A DNA stretch of 34,989 bases from a virus: the IMG/VR virus record IMGVR_UViG_3300042309_000652, positions 1 to 34,989 of that record. The stretch is one strand, 5' to 3'. The stretch's first letter is position 1; each line of letters opens with the position of its first letter. The notes beneath the pieces were generated by a model that saw only the letters and a program-made list of their open reading frames with translations, ran no database searches and was not told the DNA's origin. Made by a program: the position numbers and the translations under genes. Positions 6,890 to 14,502 of the stretch are shown in pieces.

Positions 6890-8862
6890 TTGCGGCGGCG
6901 GGCCTTGGGCTTGGCAGCCTTGGCCTTACGGCCACGCTTTGCGGCTACGCGCTTGCGTCCGGGCTTGGAGTGCAGTTCCCCGCGCCGCTTCATCGACAGC
7001 GCGATAGCCACGGCTTGATCCTGCGGGTAGCCCTCGTCGCGCAACAGCGCGATCTTGCGGCTTACCGCATCGTCCTTCGCGGCCTGCGTGTCCTTGCCTT
7101 CGGCCTTGTCGAGTTCCTTGTCCTTGCGCTTGGCCCATGCCCTGCCGGGATCGCCGCCCCACAGCAGCCACGCGATGTAGCCCGCTGAATCCTCGCCCCA
7201 GCCCTCGCCCTGCTTGTCCACCTCGTGACGGGCGAAGTACGAGTTCATGCGTCGCACCGTGGACGGCGAGAGCGTCTTGCGGTTCGACAGGTCACGCGCC
7301 CGAGCCACGCCGACTTCCGTGCCGCCGCGCCCGTGCTTCTTCCGCAGTTCCAGCCCGCGCTTCGCGGCGTTCGCCATCTCCTCGGTCGGGGTCAAATCGA
7401 CGTCCGACAGAGCGAACTTGTCCTTGGCGAACGGGGTAGGCTCCTCCGCCTCCTGCTCGCCTGCCATCGGCCCAATGTCGAGTCCACCGATGCCGCCCAT
7501 GCCTCCCTCGGCAGGGGCCTGCAACACAGCCTCGTCATCCTCCGGCTCGGCCAGACCAAGCACCTTCCGAGCCTCGCGCTCGCTGACGCGGCCACCCAAC
7601 TTCGTGAAGGCTTCAATGGCCTTCATGTATTCATCCGGGTTCGGCTTGCTCACGCTGAAGGAGAACTGCGGCGGGGTTCCATCGTCGCCGAAGTTGAACC
7701 GATAGAGCGGCGTGACGATTTCGCGCGTGATGGTTTCACCGAGCGCGTTGGCGATGTAGGTCAACTGGCGGTTTAGCGTCTGCGCGTGCTGGTCGCCAAT
7801 GGAACTGCCTAGCCCGCTAGTCACGGCCTGCGAAGTGCCCGTCTGGCCAAGGATGACTTCCTTGATGTTCTCGGTCAGATACTCGACCATCTTCGCGAAC
7901 GCTTCGGCGTTGCCGCCGTTGGGCTCAAGAATCTTGATGTCGTAGCCCGCATCCGTGCCGTCGCCGTTCTTCGGGATCAGCACCGAGACATCGCCGAGCA
8001 AGTTCTGCATGGCCGTTTCCATGTCGGCCTTCGCGGCGTCGTTGCCCACCGGGTAGTTGCCCACTCGGATGCCCATGCTGTATCGCTCAATGTAGGTCGC
8101 CCAATTCTGTAGCGCGGCCTGCTTGAGCGACCAGTAGTACCACACGAGGTCGCGCATACCTCGACCGAGATAGGCATTCTCGGCCTCGTATGGATCGTCG
8201 AAATCCACGCCCTGCGGCTGGTAGGTGTGGAGCGCGATCGTGCTGCGCTGCTCGTCATCGAGCGGCAGGACGCGGCTATCCCAGCCGATCACCGTGCCAT
8301 TGATCTTGTCCGTGTCCGGGGCTGCGCCTCCGATGGTCTGCGTGTAGTAGCGCGGGCCGACTTTCAGGCCGAGTTGCCCGAGTTCGGTCATGGTCAGGCT
8401 GTCACCGTGGATCGGCAGCCAGTCGCGCAGGTACACGGTTTCGCCGTGCTTGCCGAACACCATGTTCACCGCGCTGCGCCCGTACCAGAGCGCATCCAGC
8501 AAGTGCCGCATAAGGTCGGTGAAGCGCGGCGTGTTCTTCAGGAGTTTGTTGATGAACGCGGCCTGCTCGGTCGCGTCCTCGTCGCCCTGCATATCGGCGG
8601 GGGATTGCACCGCCCACTCCGAGCAAGCGACCGAGAGTTGCAGCATGAGCAGCGGCCCCATGATGTCTGGGTCGTAGCGCATCTGCCGCTGTAGGTTCCG
8701 ATCCTTGCGGAACGCCAGCGAGCCTTGGCGAAGGATCTTGTTGACCGAGAGGTAATACGAACGCTGCATCTCGACAGGCGTGACAAGTGCCTGAAAGACG
8801 GGCGCGGCTCGCACCATGTCTGCTGCTTGGGTCTGGTTCGCTTCGCTGTTGAGTTCGTTCAT
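6886..8862 (-). CDS. Portal protein (DUF935, Mu gp29-like) with fused C-terminal modules
   Basis: 658 aa. Residues about 25-445 are the DUF935 portal core: RYDPDIMGPLLMLQLSVACSEW, LLDALWYGRSAVNMVF, then VILGQTGTSQAVTSGLGSSIGDQH. The portal forms the dodecameric vertex ring for DNA passage. The tail is unusual. After an acidic linker there is a module at 492-583 (GRGGTEVGVARARDLSN ... RMNSYFARHEVDKQGEGW ... AGYIAWLLWGGDPGRAWA), a second at 600-630 (KIALLRDEGYPQDQAVAIALSM) and a Lys/Arg-rich end (632-658). I recall these modules in other phage head proteins, often fused to different partners. Starts 3 nt after the terminase gene. The basic tail could contact DNA or the acidic scaffold (inference). 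Confidence 0.85.
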   Translation of the reverse strand: MNELNSEANQTQAADMVRAAPVFQALVTPVEMQRSYYLSVNKILRQGSLAFRKDRNLQRQMRYDPDIMGPLLMLQLSVACSEWAVQSPADMQGDEDATEQAAFINKLLKNTPRFTDLMRHLLDALWYGRSAVNMVFGKHGETVYLRDWLPIHGDSLTMTELGQLGLKVGPRYYTQTIGGAAPDTDKINGTVIGWDSRVLPLDDEQRSTIALHTYQPQGVDFDDPYEAENAYLGRGMRDLVWYYWSLKQAALQNWATYIERYSMGIRVGNYPVGNDAAKADMETAMQNLLGDVSVLIPKNGDGTDAGYDIKILEPNGGNAEAFAKMVEYLTENIKEVILGQTGTSQAVTSGLGSSIGDQHAQTLNRQLTYIANALGETITREIVTPLYRFNFGDDGTPPQFSFSVSKPNPDEYMKAIEAFTKLGGRVSEREARKVLGLAEPEDDEAVLQAPAEGGMGGIGGLDIGPMAGEQEAEEPTPFAKDKFALSDVDLTPTEEMANAAKRGLELRKKHGRGGTEVGVARARDLSNRKTLSPSTVRRMNSYFARHEVDKQGEGWGEDSAGYIAWLLWGGDPGRAWAKRKDKELDKAEGKDTQAAKDDAVSRKIALLRDEGYPQDQAVAIALSMKRRGELHSKPGRKRVAAKRGRKAKAAKPKARRRK

Positions 8863-8865
8863 GGT

Positions 8866-10293
8866 TCAAGATCCATAGAGCCTCCACAGTTTCGGGCGAT
8901 TGCTCGCTACCGTGGTTGGCTTTGCTTGTGGATCATAACGGCGGGTTCTGCCATGCTGTAGCAAATCGACCACCGCATCTACGGTGTCATCATGCTCACC
9001 AGCAGGGAAAGCGACCATCTCATCGCGGATTGGCTCTTGGGACGGTTCGAGCCTGCCGTCCGCTCGGCATCGAAGCCGGAGCCGCCCTTGCTCAACCATC
9101 GGCTGCGCCTCGCTGGCCCGCGTCACCTTGTCCTTCGTCCGGGCGATCTTCAGCACGGGGATGCGCGTGGACTGTGCGAGTTGCTGGCAGAGGCCCGCCT
9201 GCGGCCCGTTGCCTTCCGCGAGGATCTGGGAAACGCCTAGCCGCTCGCAGGCATCCACCGCGCGGCGCATGAAATCGGGGAAGGTCGCCTGCACCCGCAG
9301 GCATTCAAGCACCCAGCAGTTCGCATCCTTGTCGATCAGCGCGATAACGCAAACGCTGTAGTCGCCGGATTCGTCCCGTTTCTCTGTGAACGCCCAGTCA
9401 ATCGCCGCGACCACGCGCCCGTTGTTCTGCGCGTACTCCGATGGGTCGTTCGCGTAGAAGCCCGATTCGATCCACTCGGGCCGGAAGATCAGGCTGTCTT
9501 GGCTGATTGGGATCAGTTCATACGCGCGGGCGTATCCGAGCGGCCCCATCTCGCGCCGCTGGCTCTCCAGCACCTCGGGCGTAAAGACCTCGCCCCACGG
9601 CGACTCAAAGCCCCTGCACGGCTTCCAGAACAGCGAACCGTCTTGCTCGGCGGCTCGCTTCCAATCTGCGGTCAAGTCATCGTTGTGGTAGGGCGTGAAC
9701 AACCGCCATGTACGCGGCTTGCCTGCGCTGAAGTCCCGCATTGGCAACCAGTTATTGCGCCACGCCTCTTTCACCTTGGCCCGCTCGGCTGGCACAAGAA
9801 TGGAGTTTCGCAGGTCGCACACGTCATCGCCGCAAAGCAAGTCCGCTCGTCCGCCTGCGCGACCGAAGATGTTCGCGGCCTGCATCGTGGCATCGCGGTG
9901 CATCGACGGAGACTTCACCACGATCTCGTTGCTGCCGTCCGTGGACGGGTCGGGCTTGACCATCTTGATGTCGGGGAACACGATGCCGTAGACCTCGGAT
10001 CGCATGATTTGAACCACCATGCGGATCTGCTCCTGCGCCTTCGCTACGGTCTGCCCGATGTGCTTGATGCGGATAGACGGGTTCCGGCCAATCTCCCACG
10101 CCTGTCGGATACCCAACTGCACCGACTTGCCGTGACCACGCGGCATCCCAATGGCGGCATCGCCGTGCTTCGATAGGTGCGCCTGCATCGCGGTGTGCAA
10201 GCCCGACTGGCTGAACCCAAGCCACTCCGCGAATACGTCCGGGCATGCCCTCGCGGCCTCGGCTATCGCCTGCTGGTCAGGATCGAGTTTCAT
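8866..10293 (-). CDS. terL: Terminase large subunit
   Basis: 475 aa, the usual length. ATPase: Walker A PRGHGKS at 51-57; Walker B DLLCGDD at 151-157. Nuclease (RNase H-like): VVAAIDWAF with Asp299, LAEGNG with Glu360, and GEHDDTVDA with Asp435/436, giving the three acidic metal-binding positions. The protein packages DNA into the prohead and cuts the concatemer. It overlaps the small subunit gene by 17 nt and is followed at once by portal, the standard order. The Walker A form with Arg and His (RGHGKS) is common in phage terminases. The packaging type (cos, pac or direct repeat) cannot be decided from the protein. Confidence 0.95.
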   Translation of the reverse strand: MKLDPDQQAIAEAARACPDVFAEWLGFSQSGLHTAMQAHLSKHGDAAIGMPRGHGKSVQLGIRQAWEIGRNPSIRIKHIGQTVAKAQEQIRMVVQIMRSEVYGIVFPDIKMVKPDPSTDGSNEIVVKSPSMHRDATMQAANIFGRAGGRADLLCGDDVCDLRNSILVPAERAKVKEAWRNNWLPMRDFSAGKPRTWRLFTPYHNDDLTADWKRAAEQDGSLFWKPCRGFESPWGEVFTPEVLESQRREMGPLGYARAYELIPISQDSLIFRPEWIESGFYANDPSEYAQNNGRVVAAIDWAFTEKRDESGDYSVCVIALIDKDANCWVLECLRVQATFPDFMRRAVDACERLGVSQILAEGNGPQAGLCQQLAQSTRIPVLKIARTKDKVTRASEAQPMVEQGRLRLRCRADGRLEPSQEPIRDEMVAFPAGEHDDTVDAVVDLLQHGRTRRYDPQAKPTTVASNRPKLWRLYGS

Positions 10294-10687
10294 CCGTGCC
10301 GAGTCTACGGGCGATGATGGCCCGGGCCCGCGCGGCTACCTCCGGGCTAATGACCACGCGCTCGGTGGCCTCTCCATCGTCGAGCCGTTCCATCTTGTCG
10401 AGGGCAATCGCGGCGTTGATCTTGTCTCGCGCCATCGCGGCTAGCACTTCGGCGGCTCGTAGGCGATCGCGGGGCTGCGCCATGTCATCGCTCAAGATCC
10501 GCGAGCAGATTTCGGGAGCCTGCTCCATAACCGCATCGGGAATCTTCCACCCGTGCGTAACGGCTCGCTGAAGCAGACGCAAGGCCGATCGCTGGCGGGC
10601 TGGCGGCTCATCTAGCACCGGATGCGGCGGCGGCTCCGCAGGCAGTTCAATCGGCGCAATCGGCTTTGGTGTGACTTTCTTTTCCAT
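10277..10687 (-). CDS. terS: Terminase small subunit (by position and form)
   Basis: 136 aa. Start chosen at MEKKVTPKP (10687); the frame is open further upstream, but that part runs through the hairpin at 10704-10727. The N terminus is Pro-rich (PIELPAEPPPHPVLDEPP). The rest is helical, including LRLLQRAVTHGWKIPD and RDRLRAAEVLAAMARDKINAAIALDKMERL, the latter likely an oligomerising helix. This helical plan and the 17-nt overlap with terL fit a small subunit that recognises the packaging site. No strong sequence family signature is seen, so the name depends mainly on position. Confidence 0.65.
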   Translation of the reverse strand: MEKKVTPKPIAPIELPAEPPPHPVLDEPPARQRSALRLLQRAVTHGWKIPDAVMEQAPEICSRILSDDMAQPRDRLRAAEVLAAMARDKINAAIALDKMERLDDGEATERVVISPEVAARARAIIARRLGTDETRS

Positions 10688-10703
10688 AGGTGCAGGAATG
10701 CAA

Positions 10704-10727
10704 CCGCCCCGACGGAAGCCGGGGCGG
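10704..10727 (-). terminator. GC-rich hairpin between holin-like gene and terminase
   Basis: A perfect 8-bp stem (10704-10711 with 10720-10727) has an 8-nt loop. On the minus strand it is followed by TTGCATT, a poor T tract, so it may be a weak or factor-dependent terminator. It separates the lysis-like genes from the packaging and head operon and may set their ratio. Confidence 0.5.
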
Positions 10728-10750
10728 CGCACCGAACAGTCCTTTGCTCG

Positions 10751-10888
10751 TCAGTCCTTCTTACCGGGAATCCATCCGGCGATCTTGGACAGCGGGACGA
10801 GATTCCCGCCGATGTAGCCGATGGCAAATGCGGCCACGGCTCCCCACACACTTCCGATCAGACTCTCAATGCTCGCAAGCGTCATCAT
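10751..10888 (-). CDS. Small membrane protein, holin-like (45 aa)
   Basis: 45 aa read directly from the sequence: starts MMTLASIESLIGS and ends SKIAGWIPGKKD. One hydrophobic stretch (WGAVAAFAIGYIGGNLV, about residues 15-31) is rich in Ala and Gly, followed by a basic end. An excellent ribosome site (AAGGAG, about 8 nt before the ATG at 10888) argues for real expression. It lies directly after the lipoprotein gene in what looks like a lysis group, so a holin or holin-like pore is the likely role. The ending GWIPGKK also echoes GWIPKPK in the neighbouring membrane protein (residues about 118-124). The short length leaves the family undecided. Confidence 0.6.
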   Translation of the reverse strand: MMTLASIESLIGSVWGAVAAFAIGYIGGNLVPLSKIAGWIPGKKD

Positions 10889-10890
10889 GG

Positions 10891-11409
10891 TCAGACTCCT
10901 TTCGCGTGAGATTGTACCGCGCGTCTGTACGCGGCGTCGAACTCGGCATCCTGCGCTCTCATTGCCGCGATTGCCTCCCTCGTAGTCTCTGGCCGCGCGT
11001 CATCGACCGCAGCAGCCAGCAGACTGGCCGCACGAGCCTTCGGCTTTGGTATCCAGCCCAGAGCGGCCCGGATGGCAGCGAGGATGCCCGATGCCGTCAG
11101 CAGCCACACGGCGGCGGCTCCGGCTGCTGCGATGGCAACCCATTTCAGCGTGGCCCAAATCGGAGAAACCTTGTCCGTCACACCGGGCAGGGCGGTATGT
11201 ATTTCCGCCACGCCGTGACGAATCTGCATGGCCTCGGTAGCGATGCTGGCCGCGTCGGAAATCGTGTCCGGCTCGGCAGACCGCTCACCGATGCGGATAG
11301 CCAGCGCGTGAATCGTGCCTGCCCGCTCCCCGATGCCGTTGGCCTCGACTGCGATCCGCTCCGACGCGGAGCAGCCGACGAGGAGCAGGCAGGCGAGTGC
11401 GATTCTCAC
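10891..11409 (-). CDS. Putative lipoprotein with internal membrane segment (spanin candidate)
   Basis: 172 aa. The N terminus MRIALACLLLVGC is a short lipoprotein signal with lipobox LVGC, Cys13 being the acylation site, followed by Ser. A second hydrophobic segment lies at about 90-115 (WVAIAAAGAAAVWLLTASGILAAI), then a basic, Ala-rich tail to 172. A lipoprotein anchor plus a membrane segment in one chain is the plan of unimolecular spanins, which fuse inner and outer membranes at lysis. However, those carry the membrane segment at the extreme C terminus, and here about 55 residues follow. It sits between a small virion-like gene (ATGA overlap at 11406) and a holin-like gene. No endolysin is recognisable nearby. 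Confidence 0.6.
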   Translation of the reverse strand: MRIALACLLLVGCSASERIAVEANGIGERAGTIHALAIRIGERSAEPDTISDAASIATEAMQIRHGVAEIHTALPGVTDKVSPIWATLKWVAIAAAGAAAVWLLTASGILAAIRAALGWIPKPKARAASLLAAAVDDARPETTREAIAAMRAQDAEFDAAYRRAVQSHAKGV

Positions 11410-12206
11410 GAGTGGAACGATGCACCGATGGCTGTGAAGTCAACCGATGAAATCGAACCTGCCGTGGCCGCGCCCGTGATGGTCGTGGTTTCAGACGATC
11501 CGAATAGTTCCGGCATCAACAGAATGTTCGTACAGCCCTTGAGCGGAATGAGTCCGCTGACGGAATCCCACGCGGAAGCCGTGATGGTAATTGAGGCGCC
11601 TTGCAACGGCTGGTTATTTGACGACAAGGACATTGACGCCACAAGACCACCGTTGACAATCGGATTGATAATCAAACGCCGAGTTGTCGAAACACGGTAG
11701 TTGAGAGCACCTGCGCTAGTTGTCGAGATATTGTCCGCAAACGCAAGAGTGCTGTTGATGGTCAATTGGATGTTCGCAAGTGGTCGCCAATAGCCGTAGG
11801 TTTCATTGATCTCAACGGCGTTCGACAAACCTGCTTCGTATGGGCCAAACAGATTTGCCGAAGGCGCAGATGGGAACCGACCGAACAGACGCATTGCATA
11901 TCCGGTCATGCTGCCCGTTCCAAGTTTCGCCGAGAGCGAGTTGATGGATGCTCCCGTATCGCTCAAAACCGCTTGCGTCATCCAGAACAAGCCGACATGG
12001 GTCGCCGACTGCGGAACGCGCAGGTTCACTTGGTATTGATTGTTTGTGGCATCGCCGTCAATGATGCTTTGGATGCTGTAAGGCCGAAGGATTCCCTTCG
12101 TCCAATCCTTGTGCAAAACATACGGGCTAGAGCAAACTGCGGTGTTCGTGACTGCACGAGCACTTGCCGCCGTGCTGACATTGAACTTGACTGCCGGGTC
12201 TGGCAT
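11406..12206 (-). CDS. Hypothetical virion-like protein (266 aa)
   Basis: 266 aa. I do not recognise it. It is rich in Ser, Thr, Asn, Ala and Gly with alternating hydrophobic residues, the composition of beta-structured virion or fibre proteins. No signal peptide, catalytic motif or cysteine cluster is visible. The N terminus (MPDPAVKFNVSTAASARAVTNTAV) is polar. It lies between a small coiled-coil membrane protein (1-nt overlap, TAATG) and the lipoprotein gene (ATGA overlap), away from the tail module. It could be a decoration, fibre or head-surface protein transcribed with the lysis group. Function undetermined. Confidence 0.6.
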   Translation of the reverse strand: MPDPAVKFNVSTAASARAVTNTAVCSSPYVLHKDWTKGILRPYSIQSIIDGDATNNQYQVNLRVPQSATHVGLFWMTQAVLSDTGASINSLSAKLGTGSMTGYAMRLFGRFPSAPSANLFGPYEAGLSNAVEINETYGYWRPLANIQLTINSTLAFADNISTTSAGALNYRVSTTRRLIINPIVNGGLVASMSLSSNNQPLQGASITITASAWDSVSGLIPLKGCTNILLMPELFGSSETTTITGAATAGSISSVDFTAIGASFHS

Positions 12207-12490
12207 TACTTGATCCTTTCGAGTCGGTCGATGCGGAGGAGGATGCTGTCGATTCGTGCGCCGAACTCTCGGTCGGTCGCGGAGAGGGTTCCCACGGTCT
12301 TGGCGAGGTCAGACGTGATCGCGGCCAGTTCCTTGATGCGTTCACCGTGCCCGTCAAGCATGGCATCTCGCCTGCCAACGGTCAGAAACACCGCCGCGAT
12401 TGATCCAAGCAGCACAAGGGTTTGCACTCCCTGAAGCACGGTCTGAACGGACACCTTGTGGCTCAAGTTCGATTCTGTCTGCTCGCTCAT
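12206..12490 (-). CDS. Small membrane protein with coiled coil (94 aa)
   Basis: 94 aa; start chosen at 12490 because it overlaps the upstream stop as ATGA (the frame stays open upstream but antisense and in conflict with the neighbour). A polar N terminus is followed by one membrane segment (about 21-38, GVQTLVLLGSIAAVFLTVG). Then comes a charged heptad-rich region (GERIKELAAITSDLAKTVGTL ... RIDSILLRIDRLERIK). N-in topology with a long coiled coil outside the membrane resembles inner-membrane spanins or phage Xhl/holin-accessory proteins. Together with the lipoprotein and the 45-aa holin-like protein it suggests a lysis group, though lysis roles are inferred from form only. Confidence 0.65.
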   Translation of the reverse strand: MSEQTESNLSHKVSVQTVLQGVQTLVLLGSIAAVFLTVGRRDAMLDGHGERIKELAAITSDLAKTVGTLSATDREFGARIDSILLRIDRLERIK

Positions 12491-12798
12491 GTCTTTGCCT
12501 TGTGACGGGATGCTAGCGGCTTGCGTCGCCACCCCAAAGAGAAAAGGACACGCGCGATGTCGTGGGCCGTTTCGGTCACGGCCTCCTCGGAAAGCGAAGG
12601 GAGGCTTGCGTGTAGCACCTCGTGGATCGCGGTATCCAAGAGGTCGCGCTGCGGTAGGTTGCGGCGGATTCGGATTGTTGGGTGTCGCCCCGGTGGATGG
12701 TCGCAATCGCCGAGCGCGTCGCGTGGCATCTCGCGAGCCGGGACGAGGCGCACCCGCCACTTGCGGCCAGCGATGCTTACGCGGGCCTCATATTGCAC
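12487..12798 (-). CDS. Small HExxH metallopeptidase-like protein
   Basis: 103 aa. Residues 56-63 read TAIHEVLH, a zincin HExxH motif (His59, Glu60, His63), with Glu72 or Glu76 as possible third ligand and hydrophobic residues placed as in a metallopeptidase helix. The domain is shorter than SprT-type proteins and has no zinc-finger half. Such small HExxH proteins are common hypothetical genes in phages; a substrate is unknown. It overlaps the metallophosphoesterase gene by 11 nt and the membrane-protein gene by ATGA. A role in cell-wall or host-protein cleavage is possible but unproven. No export signal is seen. Confidence 0.65.
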   Translation of the reverse strand: MQYEARVSIAGRKWRVRLVPAREMPRDALGDCDHPPGRHPTIRIRRNLPQRDLLDTAIHEVLHASLPSLSEEAVTETAHDIARVLFSLGWRRKPLASRHKAKT

Positions 12799-13747
12799 GG
12801 GTCAACTCCGCAGCGAGTCGGTATTCCTTCTGCGTACCCGCGATGTGGAGGCGCATCCAGACCGCGCCAAGTCCCTTTGGTGGCAATCCACGTTCCACGC
12901 TCCAACCCCCGTAAGCGTCCCCGTGCTCATCTTTGTACGTGCCCAATCTGCAATGGATCTGCTCGTCTAGGACGATTTCCGCGTTCCCAAGGAACTGCCG
13001 CAGGCGTTCACGCGCGAGCGGCACGATCCAATGGTGGTGCGAATGGCCTGATATGAGCAGGTCAGCGTCCGGGTAGATCGAGGCATCACGTCTGGTTGTC
13101 AAGACCCCGTGGGACATGAATGCTCCGCCACCGGAACCGTGGAAATAACGACAGCGGAACGAGAATGAGCCTCCGTGGCGCGACACGAGCCGGAACAGAA
13201 CGTAGCCGCCGTATCCGCCGGAGTAGACGGGACACGGCCCCGCCGCGCTCAAACCAGCACATACGCGCTCGGTGTAATCCACCTCGTGTCTTTTGAGGAT
13301 GCTCTGTTCGTGATTGCCCCTTCCGATCGTCACGAAGCGATCCGCCCACGGGCTGTAGAACTTCACGGCCTCGCGCACCACCGCGTCGAGGTAGTCGCCG
13401 CATTGGTATTCCTCGCGCAACGCAGAGCGGTCAGCCCTCAAATCGAAACGACCCTGCATCAAGCACCCGTGGTCGCCCACGTCGATGCAGCCGCCTTTGC
13501 GCCGAGTCAACTCGTCTAGGTGCTTGCGCTCCAAGTCCCAGTCGGTGTGCGCGTTATCGTGGTGGCGATCACTAGACAATAAGCCCCACCATTCAAACTG
13601 GTGCGGTGTCTCGCACAGCATCGTCACGCGGTGAATGTTGCGGGACAGTTTCTCGACCGTCCATTGCGTTCCCGGCGTGATGCCGTCGCGCCAGTAGTGG
13701 CCCTTCAATTCCTCGCGGATTCGGGCCTTGTCACATTTACGCGCCAT
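12788..13747 (-). CDS. Calcineurin-like metallophosphoesterase
   Basis: 319 aa. The metal-binding motifs are in the canonical order: SSDRHHD with Asp60 and His62, VGDHG with Asp92, GNHE at 144-147, a histidine at 203 (YFHGSGG), and GHSHHH at 234-239. The family hydrolyses phosphomonoesters or phosphodiesters with a two-metal centre, often Mn2+. In phages it may process nucleic acid ends or nucleotides. The first motif has Asp-Arg-His as expected for DxH. The N-terminal 40 residues are basic with a possible helix and could bind nucleic acid. It overlaps RusA (13737-13747). The biological substrate cannot be read from sequence. Confidence 0.85.
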   Translation of the reverse strand: MARKCDKARIREELKGHYWRDGITPGTQWTVEKLSRNIHRVTMLCETPHQFEWWGLLSSDRHHDNAHTDWDLERKHLDELTRRKGGCIDVGDHGCLMQGRFDLRADRSALREEYQCGDYLDAVVREAVKFYSPWADRFVTIGRGNHEQSILKRHEVDYTERVCAGLSAAGPCPVYSGGYGGYVLFRLVSRHGGSFSFRCRYFHGSGGGAFMSHGVLTTRRDASIYPDADLLISGHSHHHWIVPLARERLRQFLGNAEIVLDEQIHCRLGTYKDEHGDAYGGWSVERGLPPKGLGAVWMRLHIAGTQKEYRLAAELTRAI

Positions 13748-14195
13748 CGCTCACCTCGTATTTCTTCAGGTGGATCTCCACGCGCGGATTCTTGGCGTCC
13801 ACGAGGATGACCAGCGGCAGATGCGTTATGGCGTTGTCATCGATCAGCAGGCCCGCGTCCACTAGCCCGTCGAACGTCGCCTTCAGGCTGGCTAGGCAGT
13901 TGTCCTTGTCTCGCCTGCGCGAGTCACGCGCGTACCAATGCACCTCGGCGGTCGCCTCTTTCCAGCCGCCCTTGACGTTGGCCTCGTACATGGAGACTTG
14001 CGCCGCCGCCCACGCCTCGACACGCGCCCGCTTCGTGGCCTTGGCTTTCACGCCCCAATGGCAACGCGCGTTGGGCGAGAGTGTTCGCGCCGGGATGCCG
14101 ACCGTGACGGTGATGACATCGGGCATGACGGCATGATGCCATGCTCCGATCCAGCGTAGAAGGCGATCGGCCATCCTTGGCCCCTCGTCACTCAT
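13737..14195 (-). CDS. rusA: RusA-family Holliday junction resolvase
   Basis: 152 aa. The RusA pattern is clear: N-terminal beta strand with PNARCHWGVKAKATK (41-55), then RDKDNCLASLKATFDGLVDAGLLIDDNAI (95-123) carrying the acidic metal ligands (Asp96, Asp98, Asp119/120) and Lys105. RusA cuts four-way junctions; in a phage it would resolve recombination or replication intermediates before packaging and fits with the ERF annealase. A second start at Met24 (14126) matches the usual N terminus more closely. The upstream start at 14195 gives a 9-nt spacing to the preceding gene but has a poor ribosome site. The true start is uncertain. Confidence 0.88.
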   Translation of the reverse strand: MSDEGPRMADRLLRWIGAWHHAVMPDVITVTVGIPARTLSPNARCHWGVKAKATKRARVEAWAAAQVSMYEANVKGGWKEATAEVHWYARDSRRRDKDNCLASLKATFDGLVDAGLLIDDNAITHLPLVILVDAKNPRVEIHLKKYEVSDGA

Positions 14196-14204
14196 GCTGG
14201 AATG

Positions 14205-14456
14205 CTACTCGCTGTCCTTGTCCTTGCGGTACTTGCGGCGCGGGATCGGTTCCACCAGCGCGAAGACCTGCGCGGCGAGCCGCAGTCCCTCGACCGCCTC
14301 GGAGATGTCGTGCTCGGTCGGGAAGTGCTTAAGGCATGAACTCGCCTCCTGCCGGATGGGTGCTGGCAAACCCGGCGTTCGCTTCGGATCGCACAGCGCG
14401 GCCAGCAGGTGCCGCGTCTTTCGGATTGCTCGGAATCGTTCGTTGGGTAGCGTCAT
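14205..14456 (-). CDS. BPSL0761-family small protein
   Basis: 83 aa. The opening MTLPNERFRAIRKTRHLLAAL, then DPKRTPGLPAPIRQEASSCLKHFPTEHDI, has the pattern of the BPSL0761 family seen in Burkholderia, Pseudomonas and their phages ('M..P.ER..A...TR.FL..L.....P...R..A...L.HYP'). No function is established for it that I know. It is helical and basic and carries no catalytic motif. A GGGAGG ribosome site lies upstream, preceded by a small hairpin (AAACC/GGTTT) around 14481-14495. It lies between the nuclease-like gene and rusA, among DNA-metabolism genes. The C terminus is strongly basic. Confidence 0.65.
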   Translation of the reverse strand: MTLPNERFRAIRKTRHLLAALCDPKRTPGLPAPIRQEASSCLKHFPTEHDISEAVEGLRLAAQVFALVEPIPRRKYRKDKDSE

Positions 14457-14502
14457 GGGCGCAGTCCTCCCTTATCCCTCAAACCGAAAGGGTTTGCGCT
14501 GG

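Noticed and set aside
13737-14126. RusA start at 14126 as the annotated start
   Set aside because: It matches the family N terminus well, but the longer start fits the tight gene spacing; I kept 14195 and noted the doubt.
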